From: Candidatus Obscuribacterales bacterium
Lineage (GTDB): Bacteria; Cyanobacteriota; Vampirovibrionia; Obscuribacterales; Obscuribacteraceae
Reading direction: 5' to 3'
NCBI GenBank assembly: GCA_019747875.1
Contig: JAIEQI010000140.1
Coordinates: 1 to 43,502, forward strand
DNA length: 43,502 nucleotides
A model generated the notes under the pieces. The model searched no databases and had not been told where the DNA came from. It worked only from the letters and a program-made list of their open reading frames with translations. Below, piece after piece: positions 8,560 to 15,971 of the stretch (the first letter of the stretch is position 1; the number at the start of each line of letters is the position of its first letter). The position numbers and the translations under genes were made by a program.

Positions 8560-9291
8560 TTATATCTGTTTCGCGCCTATCTTTGGTTCCTGACTTCTAG
8601 AAGCAAATATGGCATCGATTATTTCGCCTGTGTTTTCCAGAGAATCGAATAGATAATCCGGGTTTAGCTCTGCCAAAGTCTCTTTAGGAGTACGACCGGT
8701 GGCGGTAATGATGCAGCGGATGCCATATCCCTGTGCGCAAAGAATGTCATTGACAGCATCTCCGATTATGACAAGCTCGTCCTTCTCAAACTTTCTACCG
8801 AAAACTTCTTCCGCGCGCCGGTGTGCAAACTGAGGAAGGTGTAAGCGATCGGCTGAATCACAACCGAACGCTCCAAAGACAAAATATGAATTGAGCTCGA
8901 AAGGCGTTAGCTTAAGCCTGGCGCCTTTCTCTATATTGCCTGTTAATAGGCCCAGGTGGCAATCAGTTCTGGCAGAGAGTTCTTGGAGCAGCTCCTTTAC
9001 ACCGTTGTGAAGCCGAAAACCGTTTGCTTTGCATATTTCAGCTTCCAGAAGCTCGATATATATGTTGAATGCATCCGGCAGTTTTGAATCCACCTCTTCT
9101 TTACTGTATCCGAGTGCCAAAAGAATTTCATGGCAGATTTGCGGATCAGTCTTGCCGGACATTGGATGACCCGTTGCATCAATCTTACGTTCGAAGACTC
9201 TATTGAGAGCAGCTTCCATGGCGCGTCTACCGACACCATCGGAATAAATCATTGTTTCGTCGATATCGAAAAGTATGAGACGAGAGTTCAT
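8560..9291 (-). CDS. HAD-superfamily phosphatase (phosphoglycolate phosphatase-like)
   Basis: A hydrolase of about 243 residues with the HAD motifs in order: motif I FDIDETM (nucleophile D9, acid D11), a helical cap, motif II in LLTGNIEKGA, and motif IV GDAVNDILCAQ. The layout resembles the Gph/PgmB subfamily, so a small phosphorylated metabolite is the probable substrate, but it cannot be named from sequence. The ATG at 9291 is chosen because the protein then begins MNSRLILFDID, as is usual for this family; an ATG at 9336 would add 15 residues rich in His and Asn. First gene of the likely HAD-folK-SAM hydrolase operon. Confidence 0.85.
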   Translation of the reverse strand: MNSRLILFDIDETMIYSDGVGRRAMEAALNRVFERKIDATGHPMSGKTDPQICHEILLALGYSKEEVDSKLPDAFNIYIELLEAEICKANGFRLHNGVKELLQELSARTDCHLGLLTGNIEKGARLKLTPFELNSYFVFGAFGCDSADRLHLPQFAHRRAEEVFGRKFEKDELVIIGDAVNDILCAQGYGIRCIITATGRTPKETLAELNPDYLFDSLENTGEIIDAIFASRSQEPKIGAKQI

Positions 9292-9537
9292 CAGCTTGCT
9301 GTTGTGTTTGCAATGACTAGTGAAATTGTAGTGCACTTAGATTTTACCCTACGACCTCATTTATGTAGCCAATTAATCGGGGCTATTCTTGAAGTGGGCA
9401 AATGTCCGTTATCATCGACAATATGTCGTCTATGTCTGTGACTGATACCGCGATTGGTATCAGCTCCCACGTTTTGGTTTACCGACAAAACATTTACAGG
9501 GAATCTCCAGCGAAATTGCTCTTTTTCCCAGCGATGA

Positions 9538-12402
9538 CTATACAGCTGCTTCAGCTGCAGTTGCCTTTGTGCCGGCTTCTGCCATTTCCTGCTGCAATTT
9601 AGCTGCCACCTCAGTAGCTGCTGTAACACGATCGCCTTCGCCGGGAGCAAGCGGTGAAACATGAACCGGTTGAGGATCGCTCCAAACGCATACGCGATTT
9701 CTGCCTCCGCGTTTTGCCACGTAGAGAGCCTTGTCAGCTTTGTCGATCAACTCTGCCATGTTATCGGAGTGGATGGGATAGAACGCTGCTCCAATTGAAG
9801 TTGAGATGTGACCTAATCCCGGAACTGGATTGCGATTGATATTCTGGCGTAAGCGCTCGGCAATGAGAAGAGCCTCGCTAAGCGGCGTGTCTGGCAGAAT
9901 TACAGCAAATTCTTCGCCGCCATAACGTGCAGCGGTGTCGCCGGAGCGAAGAAGTTTCTTCAGTACCATAGCGACCTGGCGAATTGCTGCGTCTCCGATT
10001 GGATGACCCATGGTGTCGTTGATCACTTTGAGCTTGTCGAGGTCCAACATCAGCAATGAGCATGGCGTGCTCTTTCTGGACGCGCGCTTGAGCTCTTCGG
10101 AGAGTCTGTTCTTGAAATAAACGTGGTTGTAGAGGCCTGTTAGACCGTCTGTGATCGCCTGATGTTTTACCTGTGCAAACAGTTCCGCGTGCGAAACGGC
10201 GACGGCCAATTGGTCTGCGATAGCTGCAGCCAGGCGAACCTCACCTGAGTGCCAGTCACGTTCGGAGCTGCACTGGTGCATGATCAAAATGCCGAGAAGA
10301 CGATCGTTTTGCAGCAACGGTGCTGCGATCAATGAACGAGAACCGATTTTTTGCAAGAATTCTCTGAATGCAAAAGTTCTATAATCGGTTGTTACATCCA
10401 CAATGGCAGAGATAGGAATTTCGCCCGTTGCGCTTGTGCTTGTTTGACCGAAGTCTTTCAGGCGCGACAGATCGATACCAAGCAAATTGTTGAGATCGAG
10501 GATGCCTTCTGCGCCAGGGTTGAAATCAAGGTTTGCATCATACAAATTTGCGCCGATACTGTCGGAGAATCCTTCAGCGTGGAACTCGTGTGTCACCACC
10601 AATGGACCTTCTGCGCGCGGCATGGCGATCTGGCAGTAATCAGCTCCCAGTGCTTTGCCGAGTTCTTCCGTTACGGTTTTGAGAATCGTATCGGTATCAA
10701 GTGATGCTCTTGTCGAGCGAACAATATTATTGATGAGGAACTCTTGTTCGGCCAGTGTCTTTGTCTTGGTGAAGAGGTTGGCGTGTTCCATTGCCAGCGC
10801 AACATGGTTTGCAACGGCTTCAACAAGTTCTAGTTCCAAGTCGAACCATGCGCGTCTGTTGTCGCATTGCTGTACAAGGATCATGCCGACAGCCTGGTCT
10901 GCAAATACAATGGGGCAGGCTATGAGCGATTTGATCGAGTGCCAGTCAGCCGGTGACGATTCATCCTTTTCAAAGAGAGGCGTGAATGTGCTGTTGTTCA
11001 TCACATCGAGAGAGAGAATTGCTTTTTGCTCAAGTATAAGTTTGAGCATGCTGTTCTCCGTGATCAGAACGGAGCGGTTATTTAGCGAGCTGCCCTGTCT
11101 CTCTGGATCCCACCAGACATAATTGAATTCCATTTCGCTGCCGACAACATTCTTGGCATTTGGGCTGCTGAAGAGCGCAAGGCAGCAGCGGCTGGCCGAG
11201 AGTGCCTGACCCAGTTCGGTAACTGTGGTGTTCAAAATTTGGTCAAGGTCTAGTGATTGTCGGATCGAATCCGCGATTCTTTCGACCATTTCTTTATAGT
11301 CACGGTTGAGTTCCAGATTAATTGCCATCTGATTGAAGGCGCGAGCCAGCAGCCCTAGCTCACCACCTTGTTTTATCGTGACGCGTTTGCTGAGGTCTCC
11401 ACGTCCGATTGATACTGCTTCTCTGACCAACTCGTTAATTGGTCCCGTGAAATAGCCGGTTACGCGATAGGCCAGGAATACTGATACTGCAGATGCTACT
11501 GCTGCAGACAAGAGCATCAGCAAAAGCCGATCGTGGGCTGATCCATACATAGCTTGCGATGGAATTCCGACCACTACAATCCAATCGGTTTCTGGAATGT
11601 GGTCGAAAGCGTAGGTGCGCATTGTCGGGTCAGCGATGCCAATTGCCTCATAAACGCCGTGCTTCTTCTTTGATGCCGCCTGAACACTACGAGCGTGAGA
11701 AAAGTCCTTTCCGAGCCAGCGATCATTGTCTAAAGTTCTTACGATAACCTTCTTGTCTTGATCGATAACCGCGATAACGGAGCCGCGATCTTCTCCTAGT
11801 CCGCTAAATAGACGCAGGATCGCAGAAGGGTTTACTGATGCAATCAAAACACTCTTGATTTTATCGCCGCCATAAACCGGAACTGCAACCAGTATTGACG
11901 CCTTTCCTGTAACAGGACAGGTAAGGTAACCCGATACGGTAGCTTCGTATCCATGGGTTGATTTGCCGCCATTCAATATCTTTGCGAAAAATGGCATCTT
12001 GCGAATTCGAGAGCCGGTCGAATCGCTGGTCGGAATGCTGGATGCCAGAGTCGCTCCGTTGGTATCGAGAAGCATGACGGCGTTCCAGTCTCGCTGGGTT
12101 CGGGCCGTATTTGCTAAGAGTTGATTGTTCTCTTCAGAAAGTGGTTTTTGGAGCTCAGGAAGGATTGAGATGTTGTGCAGCTCGATTTGCTGAGTAAGAA
12201 TCCACTGGGACAAACTGCGCGCCGCAATTTTGTCCTGGAAGACTGCCGTTGTCTTGGCAGCTTGTAGTAGCCCCTGGTATTCCTTCCAGATGATGAGGGC
12301 GCAAATACAGAGGATTGGGACTGACACAGCGAAACAGACAAGCAAAAGCCTGCCCCTGATGTTCATCTCGCTTATCTTGAATCCTTTCAAGATTTCACCC
12401 AT
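9538..12402 (-). CDS. Membrane diguanylate cyclase: dCACHE-HAMP-GAF-GAF-GGDEF
   Basis: A 954-residue c-di-GMP synthase. Transmembrane helix 1 is at about 18-39, then a periplasmic sensor region of about 240 residues that fits a double CACHE domain, a second helix (LLLMLLSAAVASAVSVFLAY), a HAMP segment (ELVREAVSIGRGDLSKRV), two GAF domains each beginning near a DLDQILNTTVTEL / DTDTILKTVTEEL motif, and a GGDEF domain. The active-site motif is GGEEF (828-832), preceded by an RSGD that fits the RxxD inhibitory site at the right spacing, so product inhibition is likely. No EAL domain. The last 45 residues are a Pro/Ala-rich tail. Stands alone, transcribed away from the divergent small membrane-protein gene at 12690. 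Confidence 0.92.
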   Translation of the reverse strand: MGEILKGFKISEMNIRGRLLLVCFAVSVPILCICALIIWKEYQGLLQAAKTTAVFQDKIAARSLSQWILTQQIELHNISILPELQKPLSEENNQLLANTARTQRDWNAVMLLDTNGATLASSIPTSDSTGSRIRKMPFFAKILNGGKSTHGYEATVSGYLTCPVTGKASILVAVPVYGGDKIKSVLIASVNPSAILRLFSGLGEDRGSVIAVIDQDKKVIVRTLDNDRWLGKDFSHARSVQAASKKKHGVYEAIGIADPTMRTYAFDHIPETDWIVVVGIPSQAMYGSAHDRLLLMLLSAAVASAVSVFLAYRVTGYFTGPINELVREAVSIGRGDLSKRVTIKQGGELGLLARAFNQMAINLELNRDYKEMVERIADSIRQSLDLDQILNTTVTELGQALSASRCCLALFSSPNAKNVVGSEMEFNYVWWDPERQGSSLNNRSVLITENSMLKLILEQKAILSLDVMNNSTFTPLFEKDESSPADWHSIKSLIACPIVFADQAVGMILVQQCDNRRAWFDLELELVEAVANHVALAMEHANLFTKTKTLAEQEFLINNIVRSTRASLDTDTILKTVTEELGKALGADYCQIAMPRAEGPLVVTHEFHAEGFSDSIGANLYDANLDFNPGAEGILDLNNLLGIDLSRLKDFGQTSTSATGEIPISAIVDVTTDYRTFAFREFLQKIGSRSLIAAPLLQNDRLLGILIMHQCSSERDWHSGEVRLAAAIADQLAVAVSHAELFAQVKHQAITDGLTGLYNHVYFKNRLSEELKRASRKSTPCSLLMLDLDKLKVINDTMGHPIGDAAIRQVAMVLKKLLRSGDTAARYGGEEFAVILPDTPLSEALLIAERLRQNINRNPVPGLGHISTSIGAAFYPIHSDNMAELIDKADKALYVAKRGGRNRVCVWSDPQPVHVSPLAPGEGDRVTAATEVAAKLQQEMAEAGTKATAAEAAV

Positions 12403-12486
12403 CGAACCTCTAACTTCTGTGTATAGCCAAATATTGACTATATTGAGACAGAATTATAAATCGTTTAAAAGGGAAGCCAAGGGGAG

Positions 12487-12516
12487 GATTGCTCATCTAG
12501 TGGATTATGAGCAATC
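12487..12516. promoter_or_regulatory. 10-bp hairpin between divergent genes
   Basis: GATTGCTCAT and ATGAGCAATC form a perfect 10-bp stem around a 10-nt loop, in the gap between the diguanylate cyclase start (12402) and the + strand gene at 12690. It shares ATGAGCAATC with the hairpin at 13285-13306 on the other side of that + gene. It could be an operator, a leader structure or a terminator with only three T residues after it. Confidence 0.35.
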
Positions 12517-12689
12517 TTTAGTCTTGTAGCGCTTGCTATAAGTGATGAGGTTTTGTTAATGTCACCGAAAGCCAAGGACGGACAAGCGAAATCAGGTGGC
12601 TGATAAGCTTCTATATTTGTAGAATTGGGCTATTAGTTGGCCCGCTCTGGGCAATACTTCTTTATGTTCTTGTCTCGGTTGGGGGCACC

Positions 12690-13259
12690 GTGACTGAATC
12701 GGATGACGGAAAATCGAAATCGTTGAGAAATGCGTTGGCTGGACGAAGGCATGCCGTCTTTAGCGCCTCGGTTTTGCTCGCCGGTTTTTCGATCTTTAGC
12801 TTGTGTTTTTGTCCGATCCTCTTTCCGCTGGATGATCTCGTCACCTTGTTTGCCACTAAGCAGCAAGAAGAGTTCTTCTTTGACTTGTTCGGCTTCATAA
12901 GTGCATCCTGGCTGCTTTGCTGGGTGGCAGCTTTGAATGGTTGGAATCAAGTTTCCAAACTCGGGCAATGGCTGGGCCTGTTATTTCTTTGTATCGATCA
13001 AGTCAGCCTGCTGTCCGTCTTCAATGGCATGGCTGCGTCGCAGACCATCCTGTTAGGTTTTTGGGTTCCACCCATGTTCTTGCAGGTCTATTTACTTGGG
13101 TGCTTCTTTGGCTTTTTTACACTGCCTGGATTAACCCACGATGGGAACAAGACGCTGACAGGTCTCGGAACATTAGCTGTTCTTTTGCCTTGGCTGATTG
13201 CTCGCGATGAAATCATTGCTGGAACCCAAGTCTTGCATGGTTTTTTCATCATGCAGTGA
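12690..13259 (+). CDS. Small polytopic membrane protein, unknown function
   Basis: A 189-residue protein I do not recognise. A short basic cytoplasmic N-terminus (MTESDDGKSKSLRNALAGRR) is followed by about five hydrophobic segments covering most of the chain (SVLLAGFSIFSLCFCPILF; ASWLLCWVAAL; LGLLFLCIDQVSLLSVF; VYLLGCFFGFFTL; GLGTLAVLLPWLIA). No catalytic motif is visible. It reads toward the gene at 13316, and a hairpin at 13285-13306 lies in the 56-bp convergent gap. No good Shine-Dalgarno is seen before this ATG, so the exact start is uncertain. Divergent from the diguanylate cyclase gene, but a functional link is not shown. Confidence 0.6.
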   Translation: MTESDDGKSKSLRNALAGRRHAVFSASVLLAGFSIFSLCFCPILFPLDDLVTLFATKQQEEFFFDLFGFISASWLLCWVAALNGWNQVSKLGQWLGLLFLCIDQVSLLSVFNGMAASQTILLGFWVPPMFLQVYLLGCFFGFFTLPGLTHDGNKTLTGLGTLAVLLPWLIARDEIIAGTQVLHGFFIMQ

Positions 13260-13284
13260 AGAAATTGGATTCTCTAAACGTAAA

Positions 13285-13306
13285 ACCGATTGCATGAGCA
13301 ATCGGT
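13285..13306 (-). terminator. Convergent-gene hairpin terminator
   Basis: ACCGATTGC-ATGA-GCAATCGGT, a perfect 9-bp stem with a 4-nt loop, between two converging genes. Read on the minus strand it is followed by TTTTACGTTT, so it fits an intrinsic terminator for the gene at 13316-14527; no T-run follows on the plus strand. Confidence 0.65.
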
Positions 13307-13315
13307 GGTATCAGA

Positions 13316-14527
13316 TTACGAGCGAACCAGCTGTGCTGTTTCTTTCGTTTTGCGCTCGTTTGCTTGTTGGCGCTGGAAGCGGAAGATCTGCTTCAGCGTA
13401 AGGTCGGCATCGAGCGGGACCTTATCTTCGATCTCAAAATCCAACCCTTGTTTTAAGGCCGCGAGAACTTCCTCGCCTGCTTGTTCTTTCTTGCCCAGGC
13501 GTAAGAAGGCATCCACTTTTACCATTCTTGCAACGAGCGCTGCATCATCAAATTCCAGTGCTCGCTCGCACAGGTTAATTGATCCATGTGTATCGCCTTG
13601 CGCAAACGCCGAACAAGCCGCAGCCGACAGAAAAGTTCCTTTCAGTCCTTCAGTCAGGAATGGATAATTGGAAGCTTGCTCAAATGCCTGGCGCGCTTTG
13701 CGGTAATTGCGGCGCTTGTATTGCATGAATCCATCGAGGAAAAGCAAGAAAAGTGATGCCGGGGCAATTTCTTTCAGATGGGCGAATTCGCGCGTTGCAT
13801 GACGGCGCATTCCCGCTTTTTCCAAAAGAATTGCAAGTCTGCAGCTCTGGAATTGATTCTTACGATCTGACTGCGCTTCAAGCATGGCGATGCGAAGCTG
13901 TTCTGCCAACACAGGGTTTGTGATTTCGGCAAACCAAATGCGGATAGTTTTGCTTTTCACCGCAAGGATGAACAGCGCGCACATGCATGCGTACATCGAA
14001 ATGATGATCATCAAAGTATCTTTAGGCAGGCTGGTATAAGCTAATTGCCAGCGCGAGCCGCCCATTCCGAACAATCCGATTGTCGGATCGATCATTAGTG
14101 TTGATGCGCAAATTATTGCGACTGTATAGCTGATCAACGTGGCGAGGAAGGGGTGTGGACGGAAAAATAGTGCGGGCACAAGGCATACTGCAAGTAAGAG
14201 CTGAACAGCGACGCCGGCAAATAGTGCAGGCATTAGGAAGTCAGCGTGAGGAAGTCCTTGAGGGATGGCATTGAACCAAATGAGTCCATAAGACCAGTCT
14301 TTGATGAAACCGCCGAGCTGTTCTGTTGCGACAATAGTTGCTTTTAGATCAAGCCAGGTTAGAAGTGGGAAGATCATAAAGATGCCGATCTTCCAAACAA
14401 GCAGGCGTGCGTCCTCAGACAATTCATCGCTGGTCAGTTCTTGCCTGTGTTTCCACAGCTCGAATAAAGTGCTGACGGCAAGTGCAACGATGATTGCGCT
14501 AAATATGTTTGTGCAGATCTGAGACAT
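13316..14527 (-). CDS. Polytopic membrane protein with TPR-like C-terminal domain, unknown function
   Basis: About 403 residues. The N-terminal half has six or so hydrophobic segments (SAIIVALAVSTLFEL; IGIFMIFPLLTW; LFAGVAVQLLLAVCLVPALFF; LISYTVAIICASTLMI; TLMIIISMYACMCALFILAV); the C-terminal 170 residues are helical repeats typical of TPR scaffolds (MRRHATREFAHLKEIAP; YRKARQAFEQASNYPF; GSINLCERALEFDDAALVARM). The reading frame is open to 14680, but I chose the ATG at 14527: it has AGGGA with a 5-nt spacer and a perfect TATAAT 25 nt upstream, inside the longer frame, and the extra 51 residues look non-coding. Its role is unknown; TPR proteins usually bind partners. Confidence 0.75.
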   Translation of the reverse strand: MSQICTNIFSAIIVALAVSTLFELWKHRQELTSDELSEDARLLVWKIGIFMIFPLLTWLDLKATIVATEQLGGFIKDWSYGLIWFNAIPQGLPHADFLMPALFAGVAVQLLLAVCLVPALFFRPHPFLATLISYTVAIICASTLMIDPTIGLFGMGGSRWQLAYTSLPKDTLMIIISMYACMCALFILAVKSKTIRIWFAEITNPVLAEQLRIAMLEAQSDRKNQFQSCRLAILLEKAGMRRHATREFAHLKEIAPASLFLLFLDGFMQYKRRNYRKARQAFEQASNYPFLTEGLKGTFLSAAACSAFAQGDTHGSINLCERALEFDDAALVARMVKVDAFLRLGKKEQAGEEVLAALKQGLDFEIEDKVPLDADLTLKQIFRFQRQQANERKTKETAQLVRS

Positions 14528-14551
14528 AAGATTCCCTGCGAACCAAGAGGA

Positions 14552-14557
14552 ATTATA
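14552..14557 (-). promoter_or_regulatory. -10 box TATAAT for the gene at 13316-14527
   Basis: A perfect TATAAT read on the minus strand, 24 nt before the chosen ATG. A TTGTCA lies 13 nt further upstream, too close for a standard -35, so the -35 element is unclear. The box supports the internal start of this gene. Confidence 0.5.
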
Positions 14558-14877
14558 GGTATCCCAAACTTGACAAGCCTGAGAAAAAATTCCTTCTGGG
14601 CAACTAAAATTTTTATGCCTTGGAAACCGTTGTGTCCCAAGTCCTTTCGGATTAGGGAGAGAAAATTCCTTTGTATCCATCCCGTTAGAAAAAGATATAT
14701 GTGGAGCCTCTGTGGTGCTTACGGCATCTTGATTTCTGGGATTGTTGTCATTAGCAATCGGTCATTTTTCGGTAGTTTTGAGAGGGCTGTAATCTTGGCA
14801 GACAATACTCACATGGTCCTCATCTAACAGTTGTATCTTTTGCCTGTTGAACTTCAAAAGACCGGGAGTATTTTGCA

Positions 14878-15066
14878 ATGAATGAGATGGATAGGAAGGA
14901 ACTCCGCAAAGCGCTTCCCAAGGTAAGAGTTTTGAAGAACAGTTTGAAGCTTGATATCGCCGGTGGTGTTGCTGGGTCTGCGGCGCCGATGACCAACAAT
15001 GCTCAAGGTGACCAGTCTGCGTCACCTCTAGCTTACACTTGCCATACCGGTGTGATGCTCTGTTAG
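14878..15066 (+). CDS. Candidate double-glycine leader peptide A (62 aa), possible modified or secreted peptide precursor
   Basis: A 62-residue peptide preceded by GGGAG nine nt before ATG and followed by a strong intrinsic terminator. It has a charged N-terminus, then LPKVRVLKNSLKLDIAGG (13-30), then a small-residue-rich C-terminal part with two Cys (C55, C62), ending TCHTGVMLC. The block LPK-x3-LK-x-S-x6-GG aligns without gaps with the peptide encoded at 15557-15763, although the two downstream parts differ. Leu at -12, Ile at -4 and Gly-Gly at -2/-1 partly match leaders cleaved by C39-type bacteriocin exporters. The leader similarity is seen; a role as a RiPP or bacteriocin precursor is inferred. 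No modifying enzyme or transporter is within the window. Confidence 0.65.
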   Translation: MNEMDRKELRKALPKVRVLKNSLKLDIAGGVAGSAAPMTNNAQGDQSASPLAYTCHTGVMLC

Positions 15067-15117
15067 TCAGATCGGTAGTTCACTCTCAAAAGTTCAGTTA
15101 GATATTATTCTTTGTAA

Positions 15118-15146
15118 GGGCGCATTTTAGGCGCCCGTTTTTCTTT
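15118..15146 (+). terminator. Intrinsic terminator of peptide A
   Basis: GGGCGC-ATTTTAG-GCGCCC followed by GTTTTTCTTT, 52 bp after the stop codon of the peptide at 14878-15066. GC-rich stem and T-run make this a convincing rho-independent terminator. Confidence 0.85.
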
Positions 15147-15337
15147 GGTGCTCTGCCTTCGTTAAAGTCGGTAATTCGGGGGACCCGTTTCCTCACGTCA
15201 CCCTCATATTCCAGCGCTATTCTGTCAGTGTTGAGACACCAACAGAATCGGAGGAATTGCGGCGCAATTCAAGGGCAAGTTTAAGTTCAACCGGTGTGCA
15301 GGTTAACTGACCGCGGTCCAGCAGTTGCTATTGACCG

Positions 15338-15373
15338 AAAAAAAAGGAGAGGGGCAGAAATGCAATCCTCTCC
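15338..15373 (-). terminator. Intrinsic terminator on the minus strand, probably of peptide B
   Basis: Read on the minus strand: GGAGAGG, 14-nt loop, CCTCTCC, then eight T. It lies about 180 bp beyond the stop codon of the peptide gene at 15557-15763, the only supported minus-strand gene nearby, giving that transcript a rather long 3' region. Confidence 0.75.
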
Positions 15374-15556
15374 TTTCTCTATGTCCGCAGCCCAGCTCAA
15401 AATCGGGATATACTGGGTGGCAAAGCAATTAGCTGTTGTTATGCTTCTTCGGTTGTTGATACGACAATATTTAATCCTGGCATCGCTGGAGCCGAAGCCC
15501 GTTCATGTAAATGCAAATTGCATGCGGTTAGGTTCGGAGCTATAAACGCGCTGTCG

Positions 15557-15763
15557 TCAATCGCAAACCGGTGGAACCGAGATCTGTCCCTTGTTACACA
15601 AGGGTGGTCCAATTGATTGTTGTTCGTTATTACAAAGGGGTGGTCCAACGGAAACACCTACTTGTTCACCACCAGTTGCTTGAAAGTTTGCACTGCTCTT
15701 CAACGTTTTGGACTTGGGCAATGGTTTTCGCCCTTTTGATTTGTTCTTTTTCTCATCATTCAT
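15557..15763 (-). CDS. Candidate double-glycine leader peptide B (68 aa) with GPPLC repeats
   Basis: A 68-residue peptide with AGAGG ten nt before its ATG. The first 14 residues are strongly basic, then LPKSKTLKSSANFQATGG (15-32) aligns gap-free with the leader of the peptide at 14878. The C-terminal part is a short tandem repeat of 12 residues: SVGPPLCNNEQQ, SIGPPLCNKGQ, SVPPVCD, with Cys at 44, 56 and 67. The repeat is also visible in DNA as TTACACAAGGGTGGTCCAA (15594-15612) and TTACAAAGGGGTGGTCCAA (15630-15648), 36 nt apart. Repeated Cys cores after a Gly-Gly are common in modified peptides, but no maturation enzyme is nearby; function is inferred. It stands alone, oriented opposite to peptide A. 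Confidence 0.65.
   Translation of the reverse strand: MNDEKKNKSKGRKPLPKSKTLKSSANFQATGGEQVGVSVGPPLCNNEQQSIGPPLCNKGQISVPPVCD
15594..15648. repeat. Two 19-bp near-identical direct repeats, 36-bp period
   Basis: Encode the two GPPLCN units of peptide B. Copies at 15594-15612 and 15630-15648 differ at 2 of 19 positions. Confidence 0.8.
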
Positions 15764-15877
15764 GATTCGTTTGCCTCTTGTATCTTTTCGGCGACGTTAC
15801 GAAAGCATAATACTTTGTGCTGCGGAGATCGTTCGGATAAGGCAGAAATTATTTTTCTCCTAATTTTCTATTGTTAT

Positions 15878-15923
15878 TCAAAAAGACGAGAGGAGATACT
15901 CTGCTTTCTCCTCTCGTCTTAAT
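15878..15923 (-). terminator. Intrinsic terminator of etfBA
   Basis: A perfect 14-bp stem AAGACGAGAGGAGA / TCTCCTCTCGTCTT (15883-15896 with 15907-15920) with a 10-nt loop. On the minus strand the stem runs into TTTTT, 50 bp past the etfA stop codon. Confidence 0.85.
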
Positions 15924-15971
15924 TTCTGAGCCTGCTGCGCTGACGGAGCTGCTAATAGGTATGTCGTGTGA

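Larger units (their letters stand above)
15067..15556. other. Intergenic region between the two peptide genes
   Basis: This 490-bp stretch holds the terminator of peptide A (15118-15146), a small perfect hairpin GAATTGC-GGC-GCAATTC at about 15253-15269, an imperfect stem TTCTGT...ACAGAA near 15222-15249, and the minus-strand terminator at 15338-15373. An ATG at 15360 with GGAGAGGGG upstream opens a 61-codon plus frame, but that ribosome site is one arm of the terminator stem and the frame has no recognisable features. Confidence 0.5.

Noticed and set aside
15360..15545. 61-codon plus-strand frame with GGAGAGGGG before ATG
   Set aside because: The apparent ribosome site is one arm of a minus-strand terminator stem, and the product has no recognisable features.
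15439..15657. 72-codon minus-strand frame overlapping peptide B
   Set aside because: It repeats the same duplicated DNA in another frame and has no leader, whereas peptide B has a ribosome site and matches peptide A.
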